Part shown: positions 1 to 11,793 of the stretch, one piece after another
How the letters are laid out: the number at the start of each line of letters is the position of its first letter
Position numbering within the stretch: the stretch's first letter is position 1
Assembly (NCBI GenBank): GCA_963932145.1
Contig: CAWVQA010000105.1
Location: forward strand, 124,001 to 188,000
DNA: 64,000 bases
Origin: Acanthosepion lycidas
Lineage: Eukaryota; Mollusca; Cephalopoda; Sepiida; Sepiidae
Direction: 5' to 3'
The notes under the pieces: model-generated
Told to the model about the DNA's origin: nothing
Database searches by the model: none
The model's input: the letters and a program-made list of their open reading frames with translations, nothing else
Translations under genes and position numbers: made by a program

Positions 1-111
1 GATTTACATGCAAAATCTAGCTTTTTTCACTACTTTTTAACGTTAGTTTGTAAATATCAATAACTGTTTGAAAACATTAGAAAAACAATGAAATTATTGA
101 AAATCGATATG

Positions 112-135
112 AAATCAATCAAAACTTATTGATTT
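112..135. repeat. Inverted repeat, 8-bp arms with 8-bp loop, in each monomer
   Basis: Arm aaatcaat at 112-119 is perfectly complementary to attgattt at 128-135, with eight bases between. The arms are almost free of substitutions over 309 copies. Exceptions seen are an arm change near 10,253, and G131C in the two monomers at 56,259 and 58,326. A dyad of this kind could form a small hairpin in single strands or serve as a protein site; neither is shown. At 77% A+T a short dyad can also arise by chance. Confidence 0.7.
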
Positions 136-174
136 TAACTAGTTTCACAAGTTTTGACAAAGTTTTATTTAAGA

Positions 175-185
175 TTTTATGTTTT
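175..185 (+). other. Match to the budding-yeast ARS core consensus (chance likely)
   Basis: Positions 175-185 (ttttatgtttt) fit WTTTAYRTTTW at all 11 positions, and the common variants T180C and G181A still fit; T182C monomers do not. The motif has origin function in Saccharomyces only. With this base composition a match somewhere in a 207-bp unit has a chance probability of very roughly one in ten, so no origin function is claimed. Confidence 0.15.
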
Positions 186-1242
186 ACACAACTTTTAATT
201 ACATAGCGATTTACATGCAAAATCTAGCTTTTTTCACTACTTTTTAACGCTAGTTTGTAAATATCAATAACTGTTTGAAAACATTAGAAAAACAATGAAA
301 TTATTGAAAATCGATATGAAATCAATCAAAACTTATTGATTTTAACTAGTTTCACAAGTTTTGACAAAGTTTTATTTAAGATTTTATGTTTTACACAACT
401 TTTAATTACATAGCGATTTACATGCAAAATCTAGCTTTTTTCACTACTTTTTAACGTTAGTTTGTAAATATCAATAACTGTTTGAAAACATTAGAAAAAC
501 AATGAAATTATTGAAAATCGATATGAAATCAATCAAAACTTATTGATTTTAACTAGTTTCACAAGTTTTGACAAAGTTTTATTTAAGATTTTATGTTTTA
601 CACAACTTTTAATTACATAGCGATTTACATGCAAAATCTAGCTTTTTTCACTACTTTTTAACGCTAGTTTGTAAATATCAATAACTGTTTGAAAACATTA
701 GAAAAACAATGAAATTATTGAAAATCGATATGAAATCAATCAAAACTTATTGATTTTAACTAGTTTCACAAGTTTTGACAAAGTTTTATTTAAGATTTTA
801 TGTTTTACACAACTTTTAATTACATAGCGATTTACATGCAAAATCTAGCTTTTTTCACTACTTTTTAACGTTAGTTTGTAAATATCAATAACTGTTTGAA
901 AACATTAGAAAAACAATGAAATTATTGAAAATCGATATGAAATCAATCAAAACTTATTGATTTTAACTAGTTTCACAAGTTTTGACAAAGTTTTATTTAA
1001 GATTTTATGTTTTACACAACTTTTAATTACATAGCGATTTACATGCAAAATCTAGCTTTTTTCACTACTTTTTAACGCTAGTTTGTAAATATCAATAACT
1101 GTTTGAAAACATTAGAAAAACAATGAAATTATTGAAAATCGATATGAAATCAATCAAAACTTATTGATTTTAACTAGTTTCACAAGTTTTGACAAAGTTT
1201 TATTTAAGATTTTATGTTTTACACAACTTTTAATTACATAGC

Positions 1243-1444
1243 GATTTACATGCAAAATCTAGCTTTTTTCACTACTTTTTAAGTTTGTAAATATCAATAA
1301 CTGTTTGAAAACATTAGAAAAACAATGAAATTATTGAAAATCGATATGAAATCAATCAAAACTTATTGATTTTAACTAGTTTCACAAGTTTTGACAAAGT
1401 TTTATTTAAGATTTTATGTTTTACACAACTTTTAATTACATAGC
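1243..1444. repeat. 202-bp monomer with a 5-bp deletion at monomer position ~40-45
   Basis: The usual ttaacgctagttt is shortened to ttaagttt, removing 5 bp in the segment that is also the most variable part of the monomer. The rest of the unit matches the consensus. It is immediately followed by a monomer with 5 extra bases at or next to the same site. Confidence 0.95.
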
Positions 1445-1656
1445 GATTTACATGCAAAATCTAGCTTTTTTCCACTACTTTTTAACGACTACTAGTTTGT
1501 AAATATCAATAACTGTTTGAAAACATTAGAAAAACAATGAAATTATTGAAAATCGATATGAAATCAATCAAAACTTATTGATTTTAACTAGTTTCACAAG
1601 TTTTGACAAAGTTTTATTTAAGATTTTATGTTTTACACAACTTTTAATTACATAGC
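1445..1656. repeat. 212-bp monomer with 5 extra bases around monomer positions 27-46
   Basis: One extra C follows the T6 run (ttccac for ttcac), and cgactactag replaces cgctag, a net gain of 4 bp that looks like a local duplication of the act/cta motif. With the preceding 202-bp copy the net length change is zero. Confidence 0.95.
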
Positions 1657-4600
1657 GATTTACATGCAAAATCTAGCTTTTTTCACTACTTTTTAACGTT
1701 AGTTTGTAAATATCAATAACTGTTTGAAAACATTAGAAAAACAATGAAATTATTGAAAATCAATATGAAATCAATCAAAACTTATTGATTTTAACTAGTT
1801 TCACAAGTTTTGACAAAGTTTTATTTAAGATTTTATGTTTTACACAACTTTTAATTACATAGCGATTTACATGCAAAATCTAGCTTTTTTCACTACTTTT
1901 TAACGTTAGTTTGTAAATATCAATAACTGTTTGAAAACATTAGAAAAACAATGAAATTATTGAAAATCGATATGAAATCAATCAAAACTTATTGATTTTA
2001 ACTAGTTTCACAAGTTTTGACAAAGTTTTATTTAAGATTTTATGTTTTACACAACTTTTAATTACATAGCGATTTACATGCAAAATCTAGCTTTTTTCAC
2101 TACTTTTTAACGCTAGTTTGTAAATATAAATAACTGTTTGAAAACATTAGAAAAACAATGAAATTATTGAAAATCGATATGAAATCAATCAAAACTTATT
2201 GATTTTAACTAGTTTCACAAGTTTTGACAAAGTTTTATTTAAGATTTTATGTTTTACACAACTTTTAATTACATAGCGATTTACATGCAAAATCTAGCTT
2301 TTTTCACTACTTTTAACGCTAGTGTGTAAATATCAATAACTGTTTGAAAACATTAGAAAAACAATGAAATTATTGAAAATCGATATGAAATCAATCAAAA
2401 CTTATTGATTTTAACTAGTTTCAGAAGTTTTGACAAAGTTTTATTTAAGATTTTATGTTTTACACAACTTTTAATTACATAGCGATTTACATGCAAAATC
2501 TAGCTTTTTTCACTACTTTTTAACGTTAGTTTGTAAATATCAATAACTGTTTGAAAACATTAGAAAAACAATGAAATTATTGAAAATCGATATGAAATCA
2601 ATCAAAACTTATTGATTTTAACTAGTTTCACAAGTTTTGACAAAGTTTTATTTAAGATTTTATGTTTTACACAACTTTTAATTACATAGCGATTTACATG
2701 CAAAATCTAGCTTTTTTCACTACTTTTTTAACGTTAGTTTGTAAATATCAATAACTGTTTGAAAACATTAGAAAAACAATGAAATTATTGAAAATCGATA
2801 TGAAATCAATCAAAACTTATTGATTTTAACTAGTTTCACAAGTTTTGACAAAGTTTTATTTAAGATTTTATGTTTTACACAACTTTTAATTACATAGCGA
2901 TTTACATGCAAAATCTAGCTTTTTTCACTACTTTTTAACGCTAGTTTGTAAATATCAATAACTGTTTGAAAACATTAGAAAAACAATGAAATTATTGAAA
3001 ATCGATATGAAATCAATCAAAACTTATTGATTTTAACTAGTTTCACAAGTTTTGACAAAGTTTTATTTAAGATTTTATGTTTTACACAACTTTTAATTAC
3101 ATAGCGATTTACATGCAAAATCTAGCTTTTTTCACTACTTTTTAACGCTAGTTTGTAAATATCAATAACTGTTTGAAAACATTAGAAAAACAATGAAATT
3201 ATTGAAAATCGATATGAAATCAATCAAAACTTATTGATTTTAACTAGTTTCAGAAGTTTTGACAAAGTTTTATTTAAGATTTTATGTTTTACACAACTTT
3301 TAATTACATAGCGATTTACATGCAAAATCTAGCTTTTTTCACTACTTTTTAACGTTAGTATGTAAATATCAATAACTGTTTGAAAACATTAGAAAAACAA
3401 TGAAATTATTGAAAATCGATATGAAATCAATCAAAACTTATTGATTTTAACTAGTTTCACAAGTTTTGACAAAGTTTTATTTAAGATTTTATGTTTTACA
3501 CAACTTTTAATTACATAGCGATTTACATGCAAAATCTAGCTTTTTTCACTACTTTTTAACGCTAGTTTGTAAATATCAATAACTGTTTGAAAACATTAGA
3601 AAAACAATGAAATTATTGAAAATCGATATGAAATCAATCAAAACTTATTGATTTTAACTAGTTTCACAAGTTTTGACAAAGTTTTATTTAAGATTTTATG
3701 TTTTACACAACTTTTAATTACATAGCGATTTACATGCAAAATCTAGCTTTTTTCACTACTTTTTAACGCTAGTTTGTAAATATCAATAACTGTTTGAAAA
3801 CATTAGAAAAACAATGAAATTATTGAAAATCGATATGAAATCAATCAAAACTTATTGATTTTAACTAGTTTCACAAGTTTTGATAAAGTTTTATTTAAGA
3901 TTTTATGTTTTACACAACTTTTAATTACATAGCGATTTACATGCAAAATCTAGCTTTTTTCACTACTTTTTAACGCTAGTTTGTAAATATCAATAACTGT
4001 TTGAAAACATTAGAAAAACAATGAAATTATTGAAAATCGATATGAAATCAATCAAAACTTATTGATTTTAACTAGTTTCACAAGTTTTGACAAAGTTTTA
4101 TTTAAGATTTTATGTTTTACACAACTTTTAATTACATAGCGATTTACATGCAAAATCTAGCTTTTTTCACTACTTTTTAACGCTAGTTTGTAAATATCAA
4201 TAACTGTTTGAAAACATTAGAAAAACAATGAAATTATTGAAAATCGATATGAAATCAATCAAAACTTATTGATTTTAACTAGTTTCACAATTTTTAACAA
4301 AGTTTTATTTAAGATTTTATGTTTTACACAACTTTTAATTACATAGCGATTTACATGCAAAATCTAGCTTTTTTCACTACTTTTTAAGGTTAGTTTGTAA
4401 ATATCAATAACTGTTTGAAAACATTAGATAAACAATGAAATTATTGAAAATCGATATGAAATCAATCAAAACTTATTGATTTTAACTAGTTTCACAAGTT
4501 TTGACAAAGTTTTATTTAAGATTTTATGTTTTACACAACTTTTAATTACATAGCGATTTACATGCAAAATCTAGCTTTTTTCACTACTTTTTAACGCTAC

Positions 4601-7600
4601 TTTGTAAATATCAATAACTGTTTGAAAACATTAGAAAAACAATGAAATTATTGAAAATCGATATGAAATCAATCAAAACTTATTGATTTTAACTAGTTTC
4701 ACAAGTTTTAACAAAGTTTTATTTAAGATTTTATGTTTTACACAACTTTTAATTACATAGGGATTTACATGCAAAATCTAGCTTTTTTCACTACTTTTTA
4801 ACGCTAGTTTGTAAATATCAATAACTGTTTGAAAACATTAGAAAAACAATGAAATTATTGAAAATCGATATGAAATCAATCAAAACTTATTGATTTTAAC
4901 TAGTTTCACAAGTTTTGACAAAGCTTTATTTAAGATTTTATGTTTTACACAACTTTTAATTACATAGCGATTTACATGCAAAATCTAGCTTTTTTCACTA
5001 CTTTTTAACGCTAGTTTGTAAATATCAATAACTGTTTGAAAACATTAGAAAAACAATGAAATTATTGAAAATCGATATGAAATCAATCAAAACTTATTGA
5101 TTTTAACTAGTTTCACAAGTTTTGACAAAGTTTTATTTAAGATTTTATGTTTTACACAACTTTTAATTACATAGCGATTTACATGCAAAATCTAGCTTTT
5201 TTCACTACTTTTTAACGCTAGTTTGTAAATATCAATAACTGTTTGAAAACATTAGAAAAACAATGAAATTATTGAAAATCGATATGAAATCAATCAAAAC
5301 TTATTGATTTTAACTAGTTTCACAAGTTTTGATAAAGTTTTATTTAAGATTTTATGTTTTTCACAAGTTTTAATTACATAGCGATTTACATGCAAAATCT
5401 AGCTTTTTTCACTACTTTTTAACGCTAGTTTGTAAATATCAATAACTGTTTGAAAACATTAGAAAAACAATGAAATTATTGAAAATCGATATGAAATCAA
5501 TCAAAACTTATTGATTTTAACTAGTTTCACAAGTTTTGACAAAGTTTTATTTAAGATTTTATGTTTTACACAACTTTTAATTACATAGCGGTTTACATGC
5601 AAAATCTAGCTTTTTTCACTACTTTTTAACGTTAGTTTGTAAATATCAATAACTGTTTGAAAACATTAGAAAAACAATGAAATTATTGAAAATCGATATG
5701 AAATCAATCAAAACTTATTGATTTTAACTAGTTTCACAAGTTTTGACAAAGTTTTATTTAAGATTTTATGTTTTACACAACTTTTAATTACATAGCGATT
5801 TACATGCAAAATCTAGCTTTTTTCACTACTTTTTAACGCTAGTTTGTAAATATCAATAACTGTTTGAAAACATTAGAAAAACAATGAAATTATTGAAAAT
5901 CGATATGAAATCAATCAAAACTTATTGATTTTAACTAGTTTCACAAGTTTTGACAAAGTTTTATTTAAGATTTTATGTTTTACACAACTTTTAATTACAT
6001 AGCGATTTACATGCAAAATCTAGCTTTTTTCACTACTTTTTAACGCTAGTTTGTAAATATCAATAACTGTTTGAAAACATTAGAAAAACAATGAAATTAT
6101 TGAAAATCGATATGAAATCAATCAAAACTTATTGATTTTAACTAGTTTCACAAGTTTTGACAAAGTTTTATTTAAGATTTTATGTTTTACACAACTTTTA
6201 ATTACATAGCGATTTACATGCAAAATCTAGCTTTTTTCACTACTTTTTAACGCTAGTTTGTAAATATCAATAACTGTTTGAAAACATTAGAAAAACAATG
6301 AAATTATTGAAAATCGATATGAAATCAATCAAAACTTATTGATTTTAACTAGTTTCACAAGTTTTGACAAAGTTTTATTTAAGATTTTATGTTTTACACA
6401 ACTTTTAATTACATAGCGATTTACATGCAAAATCTAGCTTTTGTCACTACTTTTTAACGTTAGTTTGTAAATATCAATAACTGTTTGAAAACATTAGATA
6501 AACAATGAAATTATTGAAAATCGATATGAAATCAATCAAAACTTATTGATTTTAACTAGTTTCACAAGTTTTGACAAAGTTTTATTTAAGATTTTATGTT
6601 TTACACAACTTTTAATTACATAGCGATTTACATGCAAAATCTAGCTTTTTTCACTACTTTTTAACGTTAGTTTGTAAATATCAATAACTGTTTGAAAACA
6701 TTAGAAAAACAATGAAATTATTGAAAATCGATATGAAATCAATCAAAACTTATTGATTTTAACTAGTTTCACAAGTTTTGACAAAGTTTTATTTAAGATT
6801 TTATGTTTTACACAACTTTTAATTACATAGCGATTTACATGCAAAATCTAGCTTTTTTCACTACTTTTTAACGGTAGTTTGTAAATATCAATAACTGTTT
6901 GAAAACATTAGAAAAACAATGAAATTATTGAAAATCGATATGAAATCAATCAAAACTTATTGATTTTAACTAGTTTCACAAGTTTTGACAAAGTTTTATT
7001 TAAGATTTTATGTTTTACACAACTTTTAATTACATAGCGATTTACATGCAAAATCTACCTTTTTTCACTACTTTTTAACGCTAGTTTGTAAATATCAATA
7101 ACTGTTTGAAAACATTAGAAAAACAATGAAATTATTGAAAATCGATATGAAATCAATCAAAACTTATTGATTTTAACTAGTTTCACAAGTTTTGATAAAG
7201 TTTTATTTAAGATTTTATGTTTTACACAACTTTTAATTACATAGCGATTTACATGCAAAATCTAGCTTTTTTCACTACTTTTTAACGCTAGTTTGTAAAT
7301 ATCAATAACTGTTTGAAAACATTAGAAAAACAATGAAATTATTGAAAATCGATATGAAATCAATCAAAACTTATTGATTTTAACTAGTTTCAGAAGTTTT
7401 GACAAAGTTTTATTTAAGATTTTATGTTTTACACAACTTTTAATTACATAGCGATTTACATGCAAAATCTAGCTTTTTTCACTACTTTTTAACGTTAGTT
7501 TGTAAATATCAATAACTGTTTGAAAACATTAGAAAAACAATGAAATTATTGAAAATCGATATGAAATCAATCAAAACTTATTGATTTTAACTAGTTTCAC

Positions 7601-7866
7601 AAGTTTTGACAAAGTTTTATTTAAGATTTTATGTTTTACACAACTTTTAATTACATAGCGATTTACATGCAAAATCTAGCTTTTTTCACTACTTTTTAAC
7701 GCTAGTTTGTAAATATCAATAACTGTTTGAAAACATTAGAAAAACAATGAAATTATTGAAAATCGATATGAAATCAATCAAAACTTATTGATTTTAACTA
7801 GTTTCACAAGTTTTGACAAAGTTTTATTTAAGATTTTATGTTTTACACAACTTTTAATTACATAGC
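1657..7866. repeat. Irregular zone: 30 monomers with mixed variants and no clear long period
   Basis: T43 and C43 copies occur in no fixed order. Rare variants include G106A (1,657 copy, losing the ATCGAT), C58A (2,071), T48G plus C148G and one lost T (2,278), an extra T (2,691), G151T plus G156A (4,141), C41G plus A82T (4,348), G46C (4,555), C207G just before 4,762, and A186T plus C192G (5,176). The copy at 6,418 has T26G+T43+A82T, a haplotype that recurs at 13,450, 19,656, 24,620 and 38,481. The copy at 6,832 carries C43G, which recurs at 35,790 and 37,032. Confidence 0.9.
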
Positions 7867-10555
7867 GATTTACATGCAAAATCTAGCTTTTTTCACTACT
7901 TTTTAACGCTAGTTTGTAAATATCAATAACTGTTTGAAAACATTAGATAAACAATGAAATTATTGAAAACCGATATGAAATCAATCAAAACTTATTGATT
8001 TTAACTAGTTTCACAAGTTTTCACAAAGTTTTATTTAAGATTTTATGTTTTACACAACTTTTAATTACATAGCGATTTACATGCAAAATCTAGCTTTTTT
8101 CACTACTTTTTAACGTTAGTTTGTAAATATCAATAACTGTTTGAAAACATTAGAAAAACAATGAAATTATTGAAAATCGATATGAAATCAATCAAAACTT
8201 ATTGATTTTAACTAGTTTCACAAGTTTTGACAAAGTTTTATTTAAGATTTTATGTTTTACACAACTTTTAATTACATAGCGATTTACATGCAAAATCTAG
8301 CTATTTCACTACTTTTTAACGCTAGTTTGTAAATATCAATAACTGTTTGAAAACATTAGAAAAACAATGAAATTATTGAAAATCGATATGAAATCAATCA
8401 AAACTTATTGATTTTAACTAGTTTCACAAGTTTTGACAAAGTTTTATTTAAGATTTTATGTTTTACACAACTTTTAATTACATAGCGATTTACATGCAAA
8501 ATCTAGCTTTTTTCACTACTTTTTAACGCTAGTTTGTAAATATCAATAACTGTTTGAAAACATTAGATAAACAATGAAATTATTGAAAACCGATATGAAA
8601 TCAATCAAAACTTATTGATTTTAACTAGTTTCACAAGTTTTGACAAAGTTTTATTTAAGATTTTATGTTTTACACAACTTTTAATTACATAGCGATTTAC
8701 ATGCAAAATCTAGCTTTTTTCACTACTTTTTAACGTTAGTTTGTAAATATCAATAACTGTTTGAAAACATTAGAAAAACAATGAAATTATTGAAAATCGA
8801 TATGAAATCAATCAAAACTTATTGATTTTAACTAGTTTCACAAGTTTTGACAAAGTTTTATTTAAGATTTTATGTTTTACACAACTTTTAATTACATAGC
8901 GATTTACATGCAAAATCTAGCTTTTTTCACTACTTTTTAACGCTAGTTTGTAAATATCAATAACTGTTTGAAAACATTAGAAAAACAATGAAATTATTGA
9001 AAATCGATATGAAATCAATCAAAACTTATTGATTTTAACTAGTTTCACAAGTTTTGACAAAGTTTTATTTAAGATTTTATGTTTTACACAACTTTTAATT
9101 ACATAGCGATTTACATGCAAAATCTAGCTTTTTTCACTACTTTTTAACGCTAGTTTGTAAATATCAATAACTGTTTGAAAACATTAGAAAAACAATGAAA
9201 TTATTGAAAATCGATATGAAATCAATCAAAACTTATTGATTTTAACTAGTTTCACAAGTTTTGACAAAGTTTTATTTAAGATTTTATGTTTTACACAACT
9301 TTTAATTACATAGCGATTTACATGCAAAATCTAGCTTTTTTCACTACTTTTTAACGCTAGTTTGTAAATATCAATAACTGTTTGAAAACATTAGATAAAC
9401 AATGAAATTATTGAAAACCGATATGAAATCAATCAAAACTTATTGATTTTAACTAGTTTCACAAGTTTTCACAAAGTTTTATTTAAGATTTTATGTTTTA
9501 CACAACTTTTAATTACATAGCGATTTACATGCAAAATCTAGCTTTTTTCACTACTTTTTAACGTTAGTTTGTAAATATCAATAACTGTTTGAAAACATTA
9601 GAAAAACAATGAAATTATGAAAATCGATATGAAATCAATCAAAACTTATTGATTTTAACTAGTTTCACAAGTTTTGACAAAGCTTTATTTAAGATTTTAT
9701 GTTTTACACAACTTTTAATTACATAGCGATTTACATGCAAAATCTAGCTTTTTTCACTACTTTTTAACGCTAGTTTGTAAATATCAATAACTGTTTGAAA
9801 ACATTAGAAAACCAATGAAATTATTGAAAATCGATATGAAATCAATCAAAACTTATTGATTTTAACTAGTTTCACAAGTTTTGACAAAGTTTTATTTAAG
9901 ATTTTATGTTTTACACAACTTTTAATTACATAGCGATTTACATGCAAAATCTAGCTTTTTTCACTACTTTTTAACGCTAGTTTGTAAATATCAATAACTG
10001 TTTGAAAACATTAGATAAACAATGAAATTATTGAAAACCGATATGAAATCAATCAAAACTTATTGATTTTAACTAGTTTCACAAGTTTTGACAAAGTTTT
10101 ATTTAAGATTTTATGTTTTACACAACTTTTAATTACATAGCGATTTACATGCAAAATCTAGCTTTTTTCACTACTTTTTAACGTTAGTTTGTAAATATCA
10201 ATAACTGTTTGAAAACATTAGAAAAACAATGAAATTATTGAAAATCGATATGTAATCAATCAAAACTTATTGATTTTAACTAGTTTCACAAGTTTTGACA
10301 AAGTTTTATTTAAGATTTTATGTTTTACACAACTTTTAATTACATAGCGATTTACATGCAAAATCTAGCTTTTTTCACTACTTTTTAACGCTAGTTTGTA
10401 AATATCAATAACTGTTTGAAAACATTAGAAAAACAATGAAATTATTGAAAATCGATATGAAATCAATCAAAACTTATTGATTTTAACTAGTTTCACAAGT
10501 TTTGACAAAGTTTTATTTAAGATTTTATGTTTTACACAACTTTTAATTACATAGC
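7867..10555. repeat. Zone of recurring [A82T+T104C][T43] modules
   Basis: Monomers with both A82T and T104C begin at 7,867, 8,487, 9,315 and 9,935, each followed by a T43 monomer, giving irregular spacings of 3, 4 and 3 monomers. T104C removes the ATCGAT found in other copies. The 7,867 and 9,315 copies also share G156C. Two copies (8,281 and 9,522) are 1 bp short; the first also has T-to-A in the T6 run. The same A82T+T104C to T43 pair recurs in the higher-order units to the right, so this zone is related to them. Confidence 0.85.
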
Positions 10556-11793
10556 GATTTACATGCAAAATCTAGCTTTTTTCACTACTTTTTAACGTTA
10601 GTTTGTAAATATCAATAACTGTTTGAAAACATTAGAAAAACAATGAAATTATTGAAAATCGATATGAAATCAATCAAAACTTATTGATTTTAACTAGTTT
10701 CACAAGTTTTGACAAAGTTTTATTTAAGATTTTATGTTTTACACAACTTTTAATTACATAGCGATTTATATGCAAAATCTAGCTTTTTTCACTACTTTTT
10801 AACGCTAGTTTGTAAATATCAATAACTGAAAACATTAGAAAAACAATGAAATTATTGAAAATCGATATGAAATCAATCAAAACTTATTGATTTTAACTAG
10901 TTTCACAAGTTTTGACAAAGTTTTATTTAAGATTTTATATTTTACACAACTTATAATTACATAGCGATTTACATGCAAAATCTAGCTTTTTTCACTAATT
11001 TTTAACGCTAGTTTGTAAATATCAATAACTGTTTGAAAACATTAGAAAAACAATGAAATTATTGAAAATCGATATGAAATCAATCAAAACTTATTGATTT
11101 TAACTAGTTTCACAAGTTTTGACAAAGTTTTATTTAAGATTTTATGTTTTACACAACTTTTAATTACATAGCGATTTACATGCAAAATCTAGCTTTTTTC
11201 ACTACTTTTTAACGCTAGTTTGTAAATATCAATAACTGTTTGAAAACATTACAAAAACAATGAAATTATTGAAAATCGATATGAAATCAATCAAAACTTA
11301 TTGATTTTAACTAGTTTCACAAGTTTTGACAAAGTTTTATTTAAGATTTTATGTTTTACACAACTTTTAATTACATAGCGATTTACATGCAAAATCTAGC
11401 TTTTTTCACTACTTTTTAACGCTAGTTTGTAAATATCAATAACTGTTTGAAAACATTAGAAAAACAATGAAATTATTGAAAATCGATATGAAATCAATCA
11501 AAACTTATTGATTTTAACTAGTTTCACAAGTTTTGACAAAGTTTTATTTAAGATTTTATGTTTTACACAACTTTTAATTACATAGCGATTTACATGCAAA
11601 ATCTAGCTTTTTTCACTACTTTTTAACGCTAGTTTGTAAATATCAATAACTGTTTGAAAACATTAGAAAAACAATGAAATTATTGAAAATCGATATGAAA
11701 TCAATCAAAACTTATTGATTTTAACTAGTTTCACAAGTTTTGACAAAGTTTTATTTAAGATTTTATGTTTTACACAACTTTTAATTACATAGC
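10556..11793. repeat. Six-monomer block, first copy of a pair 3,101 bp apart
   Basis: Monomers in order: T43; a 203-bp copy with C7T, loss of 4 bp after ataactg, G181A and T195A (10,763); C33A; G80C; two consensus copies. The same order and rare variants recur at 13,657-14,894, displaced by 15 monomers less the 4-bp deletion. Confidence 0.92.

Larger units (their letters stand above)
71..196. other. Helically phased A-tracts then T-tracts (predicted curved DNA), shown in the first monomer
   Basis: A-tracts of 3 to 5 bp lie at 71-74, 81-85, 91-93, 100-103, 112-114 and 121-124, with centres averaging 10.0 bp apart. T-tracts follow at 133-136, 143-145, 152-155, 163-166, 175-178, 182-185 and 193-196, most 9.5 to 12 bp apart. 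Short A-tracts repeated each helical turn are known to bend DNA; bending and nucleosome positioning here are inferred. The pattern recurs in all copies. The A-to-T strand switch falls close to the inverted repeat at 112-135. Confidence 0.75.
1..207 (+). repeat. Reference monomer of the satellite (differs from consensus only by T at 43)
   Basis: This copy sets the monomer numbering used in all other entries. Composition of the consensus is 79 A, 26 C, 21 G, 81 T (77.3% A+T). It has three CpGs (41-42, 105-106 and across the unit junction 207/1), one ATCGAT (103-108), one ACTAGT (138-143) and one AGCT (19-22). T-tracts lie at 22-27 and 34-38, A-tracts dominate 71-124 and T-tracts 133-196. Stops occur in all six frames, and because 207 is divisible by 3 they recur in phase in each copy: the longest ATG-started frame is 22 codons (179 into the next copy). 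The first base is an arbitrary phase chosen to match the window edge; strand is likewise arbitrary. Confidence 0.97.
1..1242. repeat. Alternating dimer zone: T43 and C43 monomers, three pairs
   Basis: Six monomers of exactly 207 bp (starts 1, 208, 415, 622, 829, 1,036) alternate strictly between cgttag and cgctag at positions 41-46 and are otherwise the same by eye. This is a 414-bp dimer repeated three times. The alternation breaks at the deletion monomer beginning at 1,243. Whether it continues to the left of the window is unknown. Confidence 0.9.

Noticed and set aside
164..169. AATAAA polyadenylation signal on the minus strand of each monomer
   Set aside because: The hexamer is expected often by chance in sequence this rich in A and T, and there is no transcription unit to which it belongs.
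10763..10965. Separate satellite subfamily for the 203-bp copies
   Set aside because: The 203-bp copies at 10,763, 13,864, 20,070, 25,034 and 25,651 lost 4 bp after ataactg, whereas those at 44,896, 48,205, 50,685, 51,302, 54,403, 55,020 and 57,501 lost acat near position 6. They are two unrelated deletions in otherwise ordinary monomers, not a distinct family.
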